Shown here piece by piece: positions 16,801 to 25,024 of a stretch of DNA of 64,000 bases; position 1 is the first letter of the stretch, and each line of letters opens with the position of its first letter. The position numbers and the translations under genes are program-made. Under the pieces are notes generated by a model, which was not told where the DNA came from, made no database searches, and worked only from the letters and a program-made list of their open reading frames with translations. Source of the DNA: Planctomycetota bacterium (GTDB taxonomy: Bacteria; Planctomycetota; Planctomycetia; Pirellulales; Pirellulaceae); NCBI GenBank assembly GCA_963204915.1, contig CAUJHS010000064.1:1-64000 (forward strand), read 5' to 3'.

Positions 16801-19217
16801 TCGACCCGGAAATGAACATTGCGGGTTGGATGAGCAGTTATGACGGCCAGCCGATTCCACGCGAACAAATGCAGCGCTGGATTGACCGTACCGTCGCTCA
16901 AGTGCTTGAGCTAAAACCTCGGCGAGTTTTAGAGATCGGATGCGGAACGGGGCTACTCCTATTCCGAATCGCGCCGCACTGCGAAACCTACGTAGGTACA
17001 GATTTTCTCAACGCATCGCTTCAATATATCGAAAATGTTTTGGAACGCCGGGAAGACTTACGCGCCAAAGTCCGTCTTGAAGAGCGAACCGCGGATCGAC
17101 TTGGCGACTTTGAGACCGACGGGTTTGACGTCGTCATACTCAATTCCGTTGCGCAATACTTTCCGAGCCTCGATTATCTGCTCACGGTGATCGATGGCGC
17201 TGCGCGACTGGTACGTCCCGGCGGACATCTGTTTCTCGGCGACTTGCGAAGTTTGCCTTTGCAGGAAGCGCTCGCAACTTCCATTGAATGCTTTAAGTCC
17301 GATCAACACGCAGACTGCGCCTCGTTGCGGCAACGCGTTCAAGCTCGGATGGCGCGCGAAGAAGAACTGCTTATTGATCCGGCCCTATTCTCTGCCCTTG
17401 CGGCACGTTTGCCGCGAGTCTCGGAGGTAGAGGTTCGCCTCAAGCAAGGTGGAGCGAGTAACGAACTGACAAGGTTCCGGTATGACGTGCTCATTAAGTT
17501 GGGAGACCATGAAGAGAATCCGTGGCGCAGTTCAACGGTAAGTCTTGCTCCAGAAATCCTTGATTGGGGTAAACGCCGTGTTACTCCGGCCCAAATGGCT
17601 CAGCAATTGAACCAGTGCGAAGGCAAACCGCTGGTGCTCCGCGGCGTTTTGAACCCACGTGTCGCATGTGAAATGGCGATCTGGAGACAATTGCAAAAGG
17701 CGAATGATTCGACGACGCTGGCGGAACTTCGTAATGACGTCGAAGCCAATCTGCATGGCGACCTTTTCGACCCCGATGAGTTCGTTGCACTTGAGGAAGT
17801 GTCGCCCTATCGAATCATCGCTACATGGTCGGACGAAGCGGCTGACCGATACGATGTTTTGTTTCGGCCGTTGTCCTCGCATGTTCGGGCCAGCGCCGAG
17901 TCGCCACGTTCTGCGCCGGATACGCCGTTGGCGTCCCGATCGTCACGCGGCGAACGCATTGATTGGTCGAAGTTTACGAACGATCCCTTGGCCGATAAAG
18001 TCGTGGGACGACTGGTCCCGCAGCTGAGAAAGGCGTTGCAGGCGAAGCTCCCGGAATACATGATGCCCGCATCATTTGTATTGTTGGATCACATGCCTCT
18101 GACGATTTCCGGCAAAATCGACCGAAACGCCTTGCCGTCGCCGCCGAACGATCGCCCCAGTTGGGCGACAACGTTCGTTGCACCGCGCAATGACCATGAA
18201 CGCATTCTTGCTGAAGTTTGGGAGCGTTTGCTCGGCGTACATCCTGTGGGTGTAACGGACAATTTTTTTGAACTTGGCGGGCATTCGATGTTAGCGGTCC
18301 GCGTGATGGCCGATATCCAAAGGCAAGTCGGCGTCACTTTACCTCTGGCGGCCTTGTTTCAACAACCGACGATTGAGCATTTGGCGTCGTTGCTTGAATC
18401 ACCACATTTGGCGGAAGCGGCCGCCTCGTTGGTCCCCTTACAATTGGAGGGCGAGGGAACGCCGTTGTTCCTCGTGCATCCCGCCGGAGGAACGGTTTTC
18501 TGTTATTTGGAGTTGGCGCGTTACTTTCGCGGCGAACGTCCCGTTTATGGACTCCAAGCATTAGGAGTTGATGGCATTCATCCGCCGCATACGCGCGTCG
18601 AGGACATGTGCGCCCATTACATCGCCGCGATGCGACGTGTGCAGCCCTCGGGGCCGTATTATCTTGCCGGTTGGTCGCTGGGAGGCAATTTGGCTTATGA
18701 GATGGCGCGCCAGTTGGCCGCCGAGGGGCAAGAGGTCGCGAAATTAATCCTGATGGATTCGGGCGCGTTGCCTGCCGATCGTCCAATTGACGAGAGTGAG
18801 TTTCTCGCGTTAATCGTGGCTTTATTCCCGGGCGAGGAGCACCGACCTTTGGACGAAGTTCAGCAAATGTCGCCCGAAGAGCAGTTGGAGTATTTTGTGC
18901 ATCGCGCCGCGCAGGCTGGTCTGGTAAGAACCGACGATATTGCGGCAGGACAACACGTGTTCCGCGTGTTCCAATCGAACATGAAGGCGACGCTCGAATA
19001 CCGACCCGGCCCTTATTCTGGCAACATCGTGTTACTGCGCGCGGCGCAGCAACAAAAGACGAATGACGTGTCGGATGATCCCTACTTGGGCTGGGGCCAA
19101 CTTGCCCTTGGCGGAGTCGAGGTGCGCGAAGTTCCTGGAGATCACGCACATATGGTTCATGAACCGAATGTGGCCCGCCTTGCCGCAGAAGTCAAACATG
19201 CCCTTAGGGACGGCTAA
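13833..19217 (+). CDS. NRPS with embedded N-methyltransferase and thioesterase, C-A(MT)-PCP-TE
   Basis: A 1794-residue terminating module. The first 30 residues (LIARLDKLSPAKRLALEKML) are a docking-type helix. The condensation domain (about 45-470) has HHIISDGWS from 175. The adenylation domain has YTSGSTGVPKG from 650, FDGSISE and NGYGPTETAVG; the pocket code read by eye is DGSKLAGVGK, not a standard code but sharing Lys278 and six of ten positions with the asparagine code DLTKLGEVGK. Between core motifs A8 (QVKIRGYRIETGEI) and A10 (TISGKIDRNAL) sits a SAM methyltransferase: VLEIGCGTG at 1032-1040, LNSVAQYFPSLDYLL and EEELLIDPALF, all typical of NRPS N-methyltransferases. The carrier protein has LGGHSM with serine 1485. 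The thioesterase (about 1535-1790) has GWSLGG with serine 1615 and a late DHAHMVHEP. Predicted role: add an N-methylated residue to acyl-Gly and release the product. The gene lies 64 bases after the first NRPS gene. Confidence 0.95.
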   Translation: MTDLIARLDKLSPAKRLALEKMLLEQGRHGATRSIPQRSPDEPPVLSFAEQRLWFVDQLEPNHPFYNMPLAARLRGPLSADAFARALQQLVERHESLRTSYAMEGGAPTRVVHPRVHVEPHLVDLTQGGEDAERELQTQMRAESRRPFVLGAAPLFRCVLYRVAENEHVVLFVLHHIISDGWSMAVMLRELAALYKAARDQAPSPLTPPVLQYSDFAAWEQKQWAAGAWDKHLDYWLKQLADAPAILDLPTDRPRPAVQDFDGAVFEFQIPAELVKGVADIARRYQATPFMVLLAVYNVLLSRYTRQKDICVGTAVAGRTRRELEELIGFFVNTLVLRTNLQNEPTFDDLLKQVRENTLSAFAHQELPFVKLVESLALDRDRSHPPVFQAALVYQNTPEAIPAGGDLQIEPIPIDNGAAKYDLTVIFWETKHGGLTGQIEYRTSLFNETTITRMAASFQTLLGAALNETARPVSQLAILDETQRRQVVQEWNRTEKRLPPPYLLHALFEEQVALRPDKVALRCHGASMSYAELNARANSIAKGLQLRGVQVETPVAVGLERSFELVAAMLGVLKAGGVYVPLDMSQPAGRLANVISDVGASLLVTNDATKLDRDIVTTVSVEQLDTEGAAARDAIPVRELNPHNLAYVIYTSGSTGVPKGVQIEHQGIVAFVRGQKQIMGVTEHDRTTFLFSPCFDGSISEIFLALANGGTLAILDRETVLDPPKLMDLLEQEEVTAAKFPPALLEVLSESRMPLMRTVLSAGDALSSEIVRRWIQGRRLFNGYGPTETAVGACIMELRDASAANPPLGPPMPNKRVYVLDEHRQPVPVGAPGEIYIGGLGVARGYVNQPQLTEERFLPDPFARNTGRRASGEGNSEVTTGNAERMYRTGDLGRWREDGVIEFLGRVDQQVKIRGYRIETGEIASVLTSLPEVEQAVVVPREDSPGNVRLIAYVVPAEASRESQSGFEQEHVETWRALFDQAQQLAAPVLDPEMNIAGWMSSYDGQPIPREQMQRWIDRTVAQVLELKPRRVLEIGCGTGLLLFRIAPHCETYVGTDFLNASLQYIENVLERREDLRAKVRLEERTADRLGDFETDGFDVVILNSVAQYFPSLDYLLTVIDGAARLVRPGGHLFLGDLRSLPLQEALATSIECFKSDQHADCASLRQRVQARMAREEELLIDPALFSALAARLPRVSEVEVRLKQGGASNELTRFRYDVLIKLGDHEENPWRSSTVSLAPEILDWGKRRVTPAQMAQQLNQCEGKPLVLRGVLNPRVACEMAIWRQLQKANDSTTLAELRNDVEANLHGDLFDPDEFVALEEVSPYRIIATWSDEAADRYDVLFRPLSSHVRASAESPRSAPDTPLASRSSRGERIDWSKFTNDPLADKVVGRLVPQLRKALQAKLPEYMMPASFVLLDHMPLTISGKIDRNALPSPPNDRPSWATTFVAPRNDHERILAEVWERLLGVHPVGVTDNFFELGGHSMLAVRVMADIQRQVGVTLPLAALFQQPTIEHLASLLESPHLAEAAASLVPLQLEGEGTPLFLVHPAGGTVFCYLELARYFRGERPVYGLQALGVDGIHPPHTRVEDMCAHYIAAMRRVQPSGPYYLAGWSLGGNLAYEMARQLAAEGQEVAKLILMDSGALPADRPIDESEFLALIVALFPGEEHRPLDEVQQMSPEEQLEYFVHRAAQAGLVRTDDIAAGQHVFRVFQSNMKATLEYRPGPYSGNIVLLRAAQQQKTNDVSDDPYLGWGQLALGGVEVREVPGDHAHMVHEPNVARLAAEVKHALRDG

Positions 19218-21288
19218 TACCTTCCGCTGCAATGCTGCGACTAATTGCTTGGGCTTGCGCTTCCGCCTCCGGAAGCGGCAGACCCGGCGTGATGCCGGGG
19301 CGTTTATGCCCCGACGCGGTTAAATACGCGTCGCGACGAATCATTGCCCGCTTCTGAATCATTCGAAACGCCTCTTCTTGAAGGCCGCGCTCTCCGAAAA
19401 ACGCTTGGGGAGAAGCTAGGTTCGCCGCAGCATGATCACCGAACCAACGAAAAAGCTGACGAGCGATGAACCAGTGGCCCTCGGTATTTGGATGAACGGC
19501 GTCGGGTTGGAAGGTGAATTGCCCGTCAGATTTCCGCCGTTCGGCCGCTTCTTTCGCCATGGCGCTGTGGAGGTCGACGACGAGCCACCCCTGGTCACGG
19601 TTCGCCATTAGCCACGCGGAGTAACGATCAAGAACGGAATTGTATTGGGGTGTCGCCTTGGGACGACTTTCGTCATAGTCAGGCGGCGTAATGAGCACCA
19701 GAGTCGCACCGCTTTGTTCGACGGTTTGTTTGAGATTGCGAATCCCACGTTGGTACTTCTGAAATCGGTCGTCGTCAAAGGGTTGGTAAATCCCGCAATT
19801 AATTCCATAACATGCAAACACAAGATCCGGTTTCGTGATCGCAAGCACGCGTTCTAATCGCTCGGCTAGATCAGGACGCGGGAATTTTCCATCGGCGTGA
19901 CCATCTTCGCTAAGGCCCGACACCGTTTCGCTAGGGAGTCCAAGATTGAGAACAATCGGCGGTTTCGCCAAGCCTTGCGTTAAAAGCCAGGCTTCGAAAA
20001 ACGTAATGTATTCTCCCGCATAAGTAATGCTGTCGCCTAAGAATACGATACGCTCTGCTTGTTGAAGCAGCGCCCGGGGCCGAGATTCGCTTTGGGTCGG
20101 TTCGGAGGTCTTCACGTCGTTTGGGGCCTCAATCAAGAGCGCCAATATCGCCTGGGCATATACGATATGCCCGAAGTCGTTGGGATGATTGACTCCGTTT
20201 CCCGTCAGGTCGTAGAACGTTTTTCGGCGTAAGAATTCCTCCCAAATCGTCGTTAAGTCAACGAATGCAACACCAGGTCCGACTAACGCCTTAAGAGAAT
20301 CGCGATATCGGGCGAACTCTTCCATCGGCATTCCCCAGTCGGCGTTTCCTAGCATGGACGCGACGAGAACAAACTCCGACTGTGGAGAATCTTTACGGAT
20401 TGCCTCCATCATGGCGCGAACATTGTTTTGGAATGTGGCGGCGTCTTTTCCAAGCACGTCGTTCATACCAAACGCAAGGATGACGAGTTCCGGCTTTTGC
20501 TCCCCAAGCCGATTTTCGACGATATGTCGCAAACCTTGGACACTGTTCCAACCGTTAACGGCATAGTTGGTGAATTCGACCTTTCCACCGTAATGTCGTT
20601 CCAAGCCTGAGGCGACAAGCTCTCCATAGGCGGGGCAACCAGGTTTGGCGCGGGTGAACTTGCTTGCGTTATATCCCGCGGAAATACTGTCGCCGCACAG
20701 GATGACCTTGATTGGGCTTCGCGATCGCAGTTTCTCTATCGTGCCTCGCAAACGACCGCCTTCGAACTGGGGCGTATAACCCGTCCACGGTTGGTCGTGC
20801 TCATAGGTCGCTTCGACTTGCAGCCGGTGATAGCCGTCGGCGTTGTCAAAAAAGACCCCGCGCGTTTTGTCGCCGCTTTGACGTGCGATTTTTGGACGAT
20901 CAGAAGTCATCAGCGGGTAAAGTTCGTCGAGCGTCTTAAACGGAATCCGACTGCCCGCAGGCAATCGCAACGTTCCTTTCTCGACATCAACGACGTAGTC
21001 GCGCATCGGTTCATAATGGACCTCGCGCGTCGCGCTATCCACGCGAATTACGTTGCTTGGCCAAAAGAGTAACGAAGCGCGCGGCTCCTCGTTTGCGGCA
21101 TACTGAATGAAAAAGAGCGGTTCGCGCATTGATCGCGAACGCCAGAACGGCCGTAAGGCATCGTTGATGAACGCATCATCGCTCGTCTGCCGTTGCGACG
21201 TTTCGCTGGGCGGATTTGCTTGTGAAAATCGCGGCAAGGCGACCCACGCACTCAGACACACCACACAACAAAGACAAAAAAATCGCAT
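19204..21288 (-). CDS. Secreted protein with two SGNH/GDSL hydrolase domains
   Basis: A 694-residue exported protein. The start at 21288 begins the signal peptide (MRFFCLCCVVCLSAWVALP, then RFSQANP); upstream in-frame starts exist to 21360 but lack sense. Domain one (about 195-395) has the nucleophile motif CGDSISAGYN with serine 201, then GMNDVLGKDAATF and GVNHPNDFGHIVYAQAI. Domain two (about 412-625) has LGDSITYAGEY with serine 420, FACYGINCGIYQPFDDD, and DAVHPNTEGHWFIARQLF. The family cleaves esters such as acetyl groups on polysaccharides; the substrate is unknown here. The N-terminal 190 residues resemble a carbohydrate-active enzyme accessory domain but are not recognised. The last 70 residues (RRDAYLTASGHKRPGITPGLPL) are a common planctomycete tail. 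It converges on the NRPS gene, with a 14-base 3' overlap. Confidence 0.9.
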   Translation of the reverse strand: MRFFCLCCVVCLSAWVALPRFSQANPPSETSQRQTSDDAFINDALRPFWRSRSMREPLFFIQYAANEEPRASLLFWPSNVIRVDSATREVHYEPMRDYVVDVEKGTLRLPAGSRIPFKTLDELYPLMTSDRPKIARQSGDKTRGVFFDNADGYHRLQVEATYEHDQPWTGYTPQFEGGRLRGTIEKLRSRSPIKVILCGDSISAGYNASKFTRAKPGCPAYGELVASGLERHYGGKVEFTNYAVNGWNSVQGLRHIVENRLGEQKPELVILAFGMNDVLGKDAATFQNNVRAMMEAIRKDSPQSEFVLVASMLGNADWGMPMEEFARYRDSLKALVGPGVAFVDLTTIWEEFLRRKTFYDLTGNGVNHPNDFGHIVYAQAILALLIEAPNDVKTSEPTQSESRPRALLQQAERIVFLGDSITYAGEYITFFEAWLLTQGLAKPPIVLNLGLPSETVSGLSEDGHADGKFPRPDLAERLERVLAITKPDLVFACYGINCGIYQPFDDDRFQKYQRGIRNLKQTVEQSGATLVLITPPDYDESRPKATPQYNSVLDRYSAWLMANRDQGWLVVDLHSAMAKEAAERRKSDGQFTFQPDAVHPNTEGHWFIARQLFRWFGDHAAANLASPQAFFGERGLQEEAFRMIQKRAMIRRDAYLTASGHKRPGITPGLPLPEAEAQAQAISRSIAAEGISRP

Positions 21289-21754
21289 TCGAGTTATCCA
21301 GCCAGGAAGGGAGTGCATCAACAGGTATCCGCCCAATTCAAGTGTACTTCCAGCTCGCACGAGTCGACTGACCGATCAAGTAAAGTAGGTTATGGCGACA
21401 TCGCCTCTCGGCAATCCGTCGCACCGATGCGAATGCCAAGAAGCATTGGCGACGAAGGACTCTGTGGTGAATATTGGTCGTCAAGGTCTGTACGCCTTGC
21501 GGGTATACGCCGGCATTGTACAACACGATCCATGCGACTGGTGCAAGTTACGCGCACCTTGGGCGAGTTTTGCTGTCAAAAACAGTTTGCTTGGGCCACG
21601 CGGTTTGCGTACCCCCACCGTCTGAACTCACGCCCCATCGTGCATAGGTCGCTCGGGAGAATCAAGTTTCCCCGTCGCTGGTCAGCGGATCGGTTGCCGT
21701 TTAGATTGGTAAGGGCCGTGGTTATTCCCCCAATTCATTGATATCGAGGATACG
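21289..21754. other. Divergent intergenic region
   Basis: About 465 bases between the SGNH gene and the histidine kinase gene. Small frames exist on both strands but none shows a family signature or ribosome binding site. No strong promoter or hairpin was found by eye; promoters for both divergent genes must lie here. Confidence 0.5.
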
Positions 21755-24700
21755 ATGACGACCGCTCCGGGCGCCGACCGCCGTCATCCGTTGCGGCTCT
21801 TGACTTTTGCAATTTTCGTCACCGCTTCGGTACTGGCTTGGCTTGGCTGGAGCAGTTATAGCTCACGGCTTGTTACCGAGGAACGACGGCAACGCGACGC
21901 ACAGATCGAGCAATTGCGCTCCACGATGAATGATCTGAATGGCCGTATCGCTATGGCGATTCGCGCGGCGGCCGCCACGGGGGACTCCGAGTGGATCGAC
22001 CAGTATCGTAACGATCTCGCTCGTCGACACGCCGCTTTGAACGACGCGTTCCAGTGGACAAAGAATCGCCCAGCGCCGCCGTCCATCAAACGCATTTCAG
22101 CGCTTCACCAAAAGTTGGTCGAAAACGAAAACCAACTCTTGACGTACGTGACTGAGGATCGGTTGTCGGAAGCCGAAAAAGTACTATCGAGTCCGGGTTA
22201 CCTTGAATCAAGAAAAGAGTACGACGACGCCGTTGCTCTGTACTTTGCCTGGCTTCAAGCGGCCGAGGGTGCGTTTCCTCAACCGCCTGATCGTACGGTC
22301 GTGCGGATCGCCGCTGGTTTTGCCTCCGTGGTATTTCTTATGGCCGGATGGTGCGTGGTTCTCATGAATACACGACGATGGCGAGATGAACTCATCATCG
22401 CCAACGAACGCTTGGCGCAACAAAAGGCGGAACTTGAAATCCTGAATCGCACGCTCGATCAACGCGTCGCAGAGCGCACCACGGAACTTGCGGAATCACG
22501 CGAGACATTAGCGCGACAAGCCGAGGAATTAGAACATGCGAACGCTGAATTGACCGTCGAAATAACTCGACACCGCGCCACGGAGGCTGCGCTGCATCGC
22601 GAACAGTATCTACTTCACGCCTTGATGAACAGTATTCCCGACAACATTTACTTTAAAGACGAAGAAGGTCGGTACCTGAGGATTAACTTGGCGAAAGCAA
22701 CGCGATCGGGCCTGGCGACGCCGGAAGAAGCGTTAGGCAAAACCGATTTCGATTTCTTTCCTCGCGAGCACGCAATCAAAGCGCTGGCCGATGAACGTCG
22801 AGTCATGGAGTCGGGATCGCCGCTGGTGGGTATCGAGGAACGGCTGATCTGGCCGGATGGAGCCATCACATGGTCTTCCACCACAAAGTCTCCCTTTCGC
22901 GATGAAACGGGGGTCATTGTTGGTACGCTGGGTGTTTCGCGAGACATCACCGCGCAGAAATCGGCGGAGGAACGCCTTCGCGAAACCGCCGAGCGTACAC
23001 GTTTAATCTTGGATAACGCGCGTGAAGCGTTCGTCGGCATGGACTCCAAGGGAAATATCATTGAGTGGAATGCGCAAGCCGAGGCGATGTTTGGTCGTAG
23101 CCGCGATGAGGTCTTGGGTCGACCGGTCGTCGATACGATCATTCCTCCCGTATATCGCTCGGACCACCTTCTGGGATTGGCTCGCTTCTTGGAGACCGGC
23201 GAAGGGCCCGTGCTGAACCAGCGAATCGAGGTATCCGCACTGAATCGTCAGGGGGTCGAATTTCCCGTCGAGCTAAGTGTCACGCCGCTTCAACTCAGGG
23301 GCGAGTGGTGTTTTTACGCGTTTTTGCACGATATCAGTGTTCGCAAACGGAATGAAGCTGAACTGCGACGTGCGAAAGACGCCGCCGAAGCAGCGAACCG
23401 GGCGAAGAGCGATTTTCTGGCCAATATGAGTCATGAGATTCGCACGCCGATGAACGCCATCATTGGAATGACGGACCTGGTCTTAGACTCCGAACTGAAC
23501 GATGTGCAACGCGAATACTTACAGATGGTGCAATCGTCCGGAGAGTCGCTCCTGACAATCATCAACGATATTTTGGACTATTCCAAGATCGAGGCCGGCA
23601 AGTTGGAATTGGCGCAAACGCCATTTTCGCTACGGCGTTGCGTGGGCGACACGATGAAGTCGCTCGCCATGCGGGCGCATAGCAAGGGGTTAGAACTCGC
23701 GTGGCGCGTCATCGAACCGGCGCCAGATCATGTGATCGGCGATCCGGATCGATTGCGGCAAGTCCTCGTTAACCTCGTCGGCAACGCCATTAAGTTTACG
23801 GAAACGGGTGAAGTCGTTTTGGAGATTGCTTGTACGCGTCATTCCCAAGGCGAGGCGGAATTTCACTTCCAAGTTCGCGACACGGGCATTGGCGTTCCTG
23901 CTGACAAACTGTCCCGTATCTTTGAAGCGTTCGAACAAGCCGACAATTCTTCGACCCGCCGTTACGGCGGAACCGGATTGGGTTTAACGATCTCGACACG
24001 ACTCGTCGAGATGATGCATGGCCGAGTTTGGGTCGAAAGCGAGGTAGGCAGCGGTAGCGTGTTTCATTTCACGACACGATTACAACTCGTGGACGAAACG
24101 AAGCCAGGACCTTCTCCCCGCGCGAGCAAGGCGTTGTCGCAAATGCGATTACTTGTGGTTGACGACAACGCGACGAATCGCCTGATCCTGACTGAATTGC
24201 TTCACAACTGGCGCATTGGTGCGGAATCCGCCGACGACGCCTCTCAGGCGTGGCGAATGCTCACGCACTCGGTTGCGGAAGGCCGGCCTTTTGATCTCGT
24301 GCTATCCGATTTCAACATGCCCGACCACGATGGATTCGAATTGATCGGATGGATGCGTCGCGACGAAGCGCATGGTAAGACTCCCGTGATCATGCTGACC
24401 TCCTCGGATCGATTAGGCGATGCGGCGCTTTGTCGCAAATTAAATGTCGCACGACGCCTGACGAAGCCGGTCAAGCAATCCGAATTATTGGACGCCATAC
24501 TCGAAGCGTTACACATTGAGCAGGCGGACGCCGCGCCTGAGCCAGAGACAACGTCTTTGTCCGACGACCTTCCTCCGTTACGGATCTTGCTTGTGGAGGA
24601 CAGTCTATTCAACCAAAAACTGGCGATCGGATTACTAGGTCGTAAGGGGCACCATGTGACCGTTGCTGACAACGGCCGAGAAGCATTGCGACAATTAGAA

Positions 24701-24958
24701 GAGGGCGTGTTCGACGTAGTTCTGATGGATGTACGCATGCCGGAAATGGATGGTTTGGCGGCGACTGCTGCGATTCGGCAACGCGAGAAGCAAACGGGCG
24801 GGCGGCTTCCCATTATCGCCATGACCGCGCACGCGATGACGGGCGATCGCGAGAAGTGTTTAGAGGCGGGGATGGATGGCTACCTTTCCAAACCGATTCG
24901 CTCGAATGAGTTGTTTGAAACGCTCGACGCAATTTTGCGTCAGCAGGCGGGAACCTGA
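21755..24958 (+). CDS. Membrane hybrid histidine kinase with two PAS and two receiver domains
   Basis: A 1067-residue sensor kinase. Transmembrane helix 1 is at about 10-28 (LTFAIFVTASVLAWLGW) and helix 2 at about 188-206 (IAAGFASVVFLMAGWCVVL), enclosing a helical extracytoplasmic sensor of about 155 residues. A coiled coil (about 215-285, with LNRTLDQRVAERTTEL) leads to PAS 1 (ALMNSIPDNIYFKDEEGRYL) and PAS 2 (ILDNAREAFVGMDSKGNI). The HisKA box MSHEIRTPMN carries His560; the ATPase has NLVGNAIKFTETGEV, DTGIGVP and GGTGLGLTIS. Receiver 1 has Asp852 in LSDFNMPDHDG; receiver 2 has Asp992 in LMDVRMPEMDG and the Lys in LSKPI. The signal sensed is unknown and there is no adjacent response regulator, so phosphorelay to a distant partner is inferred. 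The start at 21755 has GAGG 8 bases upstream. Confidence 0.95.
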   Translation: MTTAPGADRRHPLRLLTFAIFVTASVLAWLGWSSYSSRLVTEERRQRDAQIEQLRSTMNDLNGRIAMAIRAAAATGDSEWIDQYRNDLARRHAALNDAFQWTKNRPAPPSIKRISALHQKLVENENQLLTYVTEDRLSEAEKVLSSPGYLESRKEYDDAVALYFAWLQAAEGAFPQPPDRTVVRIAAGFASVVFLMAGWCVVLMNTRRWRDELIIANERLAQQKAELEILNRTLDQRVAERTTELAESRETLARQAEELEHANAELTVEITRHRATEAALHREQYLLHALMNSIPDNIYFKDEEGRYLRINLAKATRSGLATPEEALGKTDFDFFPREHAIKALADERRVMESGSPLVGIEERLIWPDGAITWSSTTKSPFRDETGVIVGTLGVSRDITAQKSAEERLRETAERTRLILDNAREAFVGMDSKGNIIEWNAQAEAMFGRSRDEVLGRPVVDTIIPPVYRSDHLLGLARFLETGEGPVLNQRIEVSALNRQGVEFPVELSVTPLQLRGEWCFYAFLHDISVRKRNEAELRRAKDAAEAANRAKSDFLANMSHEIRTPMNAIIGMTDLVLDSELNDVQREYLQMVQSSGESLLTIINDILDYSKIEAGKLELAQTPFSLRRCVGDTMKSLAMRAHSKGLELAWRVIEPAPDHVIGDPDRLRQVLVNLVGNAIKFTETGEVVLEIACTRHSQGEAEFHFQVRDTGIGVPADKLSRIFEAFEQADNSSTRRYGGTGLGLTISTRLVEMMHGRVWVESEVGSGSVFHFTTRLQLVDETKPGPSPRASKALSQMRLLVVDDNATNRLILTELLHNWRIGAESADDASQAWRMLTHSVAEGRPFDLVLSDFNMPDHDGFELIGWMRRDEAHGKTPVIMLTSSDRLGDAALCRKLNVARRLTKPVKQSELLDAILEALHIEQADAAPEPETTSLSDDLPPLRILLVEDSLFNQKLAIGLLGRKGHHVTVADNGREALRQLEEGVFDVVLMDVRMPEMDGLAATAAIRQREKQTGGRLPIIAMTAHAMTGDREKCLEAGMDGYLSKPIRSNELFETLDAILRQQAGT

Positions 24959-25001
24959 GTCCTACGCCATCTTGAAAACGGTTGGATAAATCGCAATCGC
25001 A

Positions 25002-25022
25002 AGGTCGACTTGGACTCGACCT
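25002..25022. terminator. Hairpin in a convergent junction, possible bidirectional terminator
   Basis: A perfect 7-base stem (AGGTCGA at 25002-25008, TCGACCT at 25016-25022) with a 7-base loop lies just between the ends of two convergent genes. There is no T tract on either side, so intrinsic termination is uncertain. Confidence 0.35.
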
Positions 25023-25024
25023 CA

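Noticed and set aside
16120..16815. 231-codon frame inside the second NRPS gene
   Set aside because: It is an out-of-frame shadow of the adenylation domain; the NRPS motifs run through without a break.
18334..19149. 271-codon frame antisense to the NRPS thioesterase
   Set aside because: It is a mirror of the strongly conserved PCP-TE coding sequence and Arg/Pro rich.
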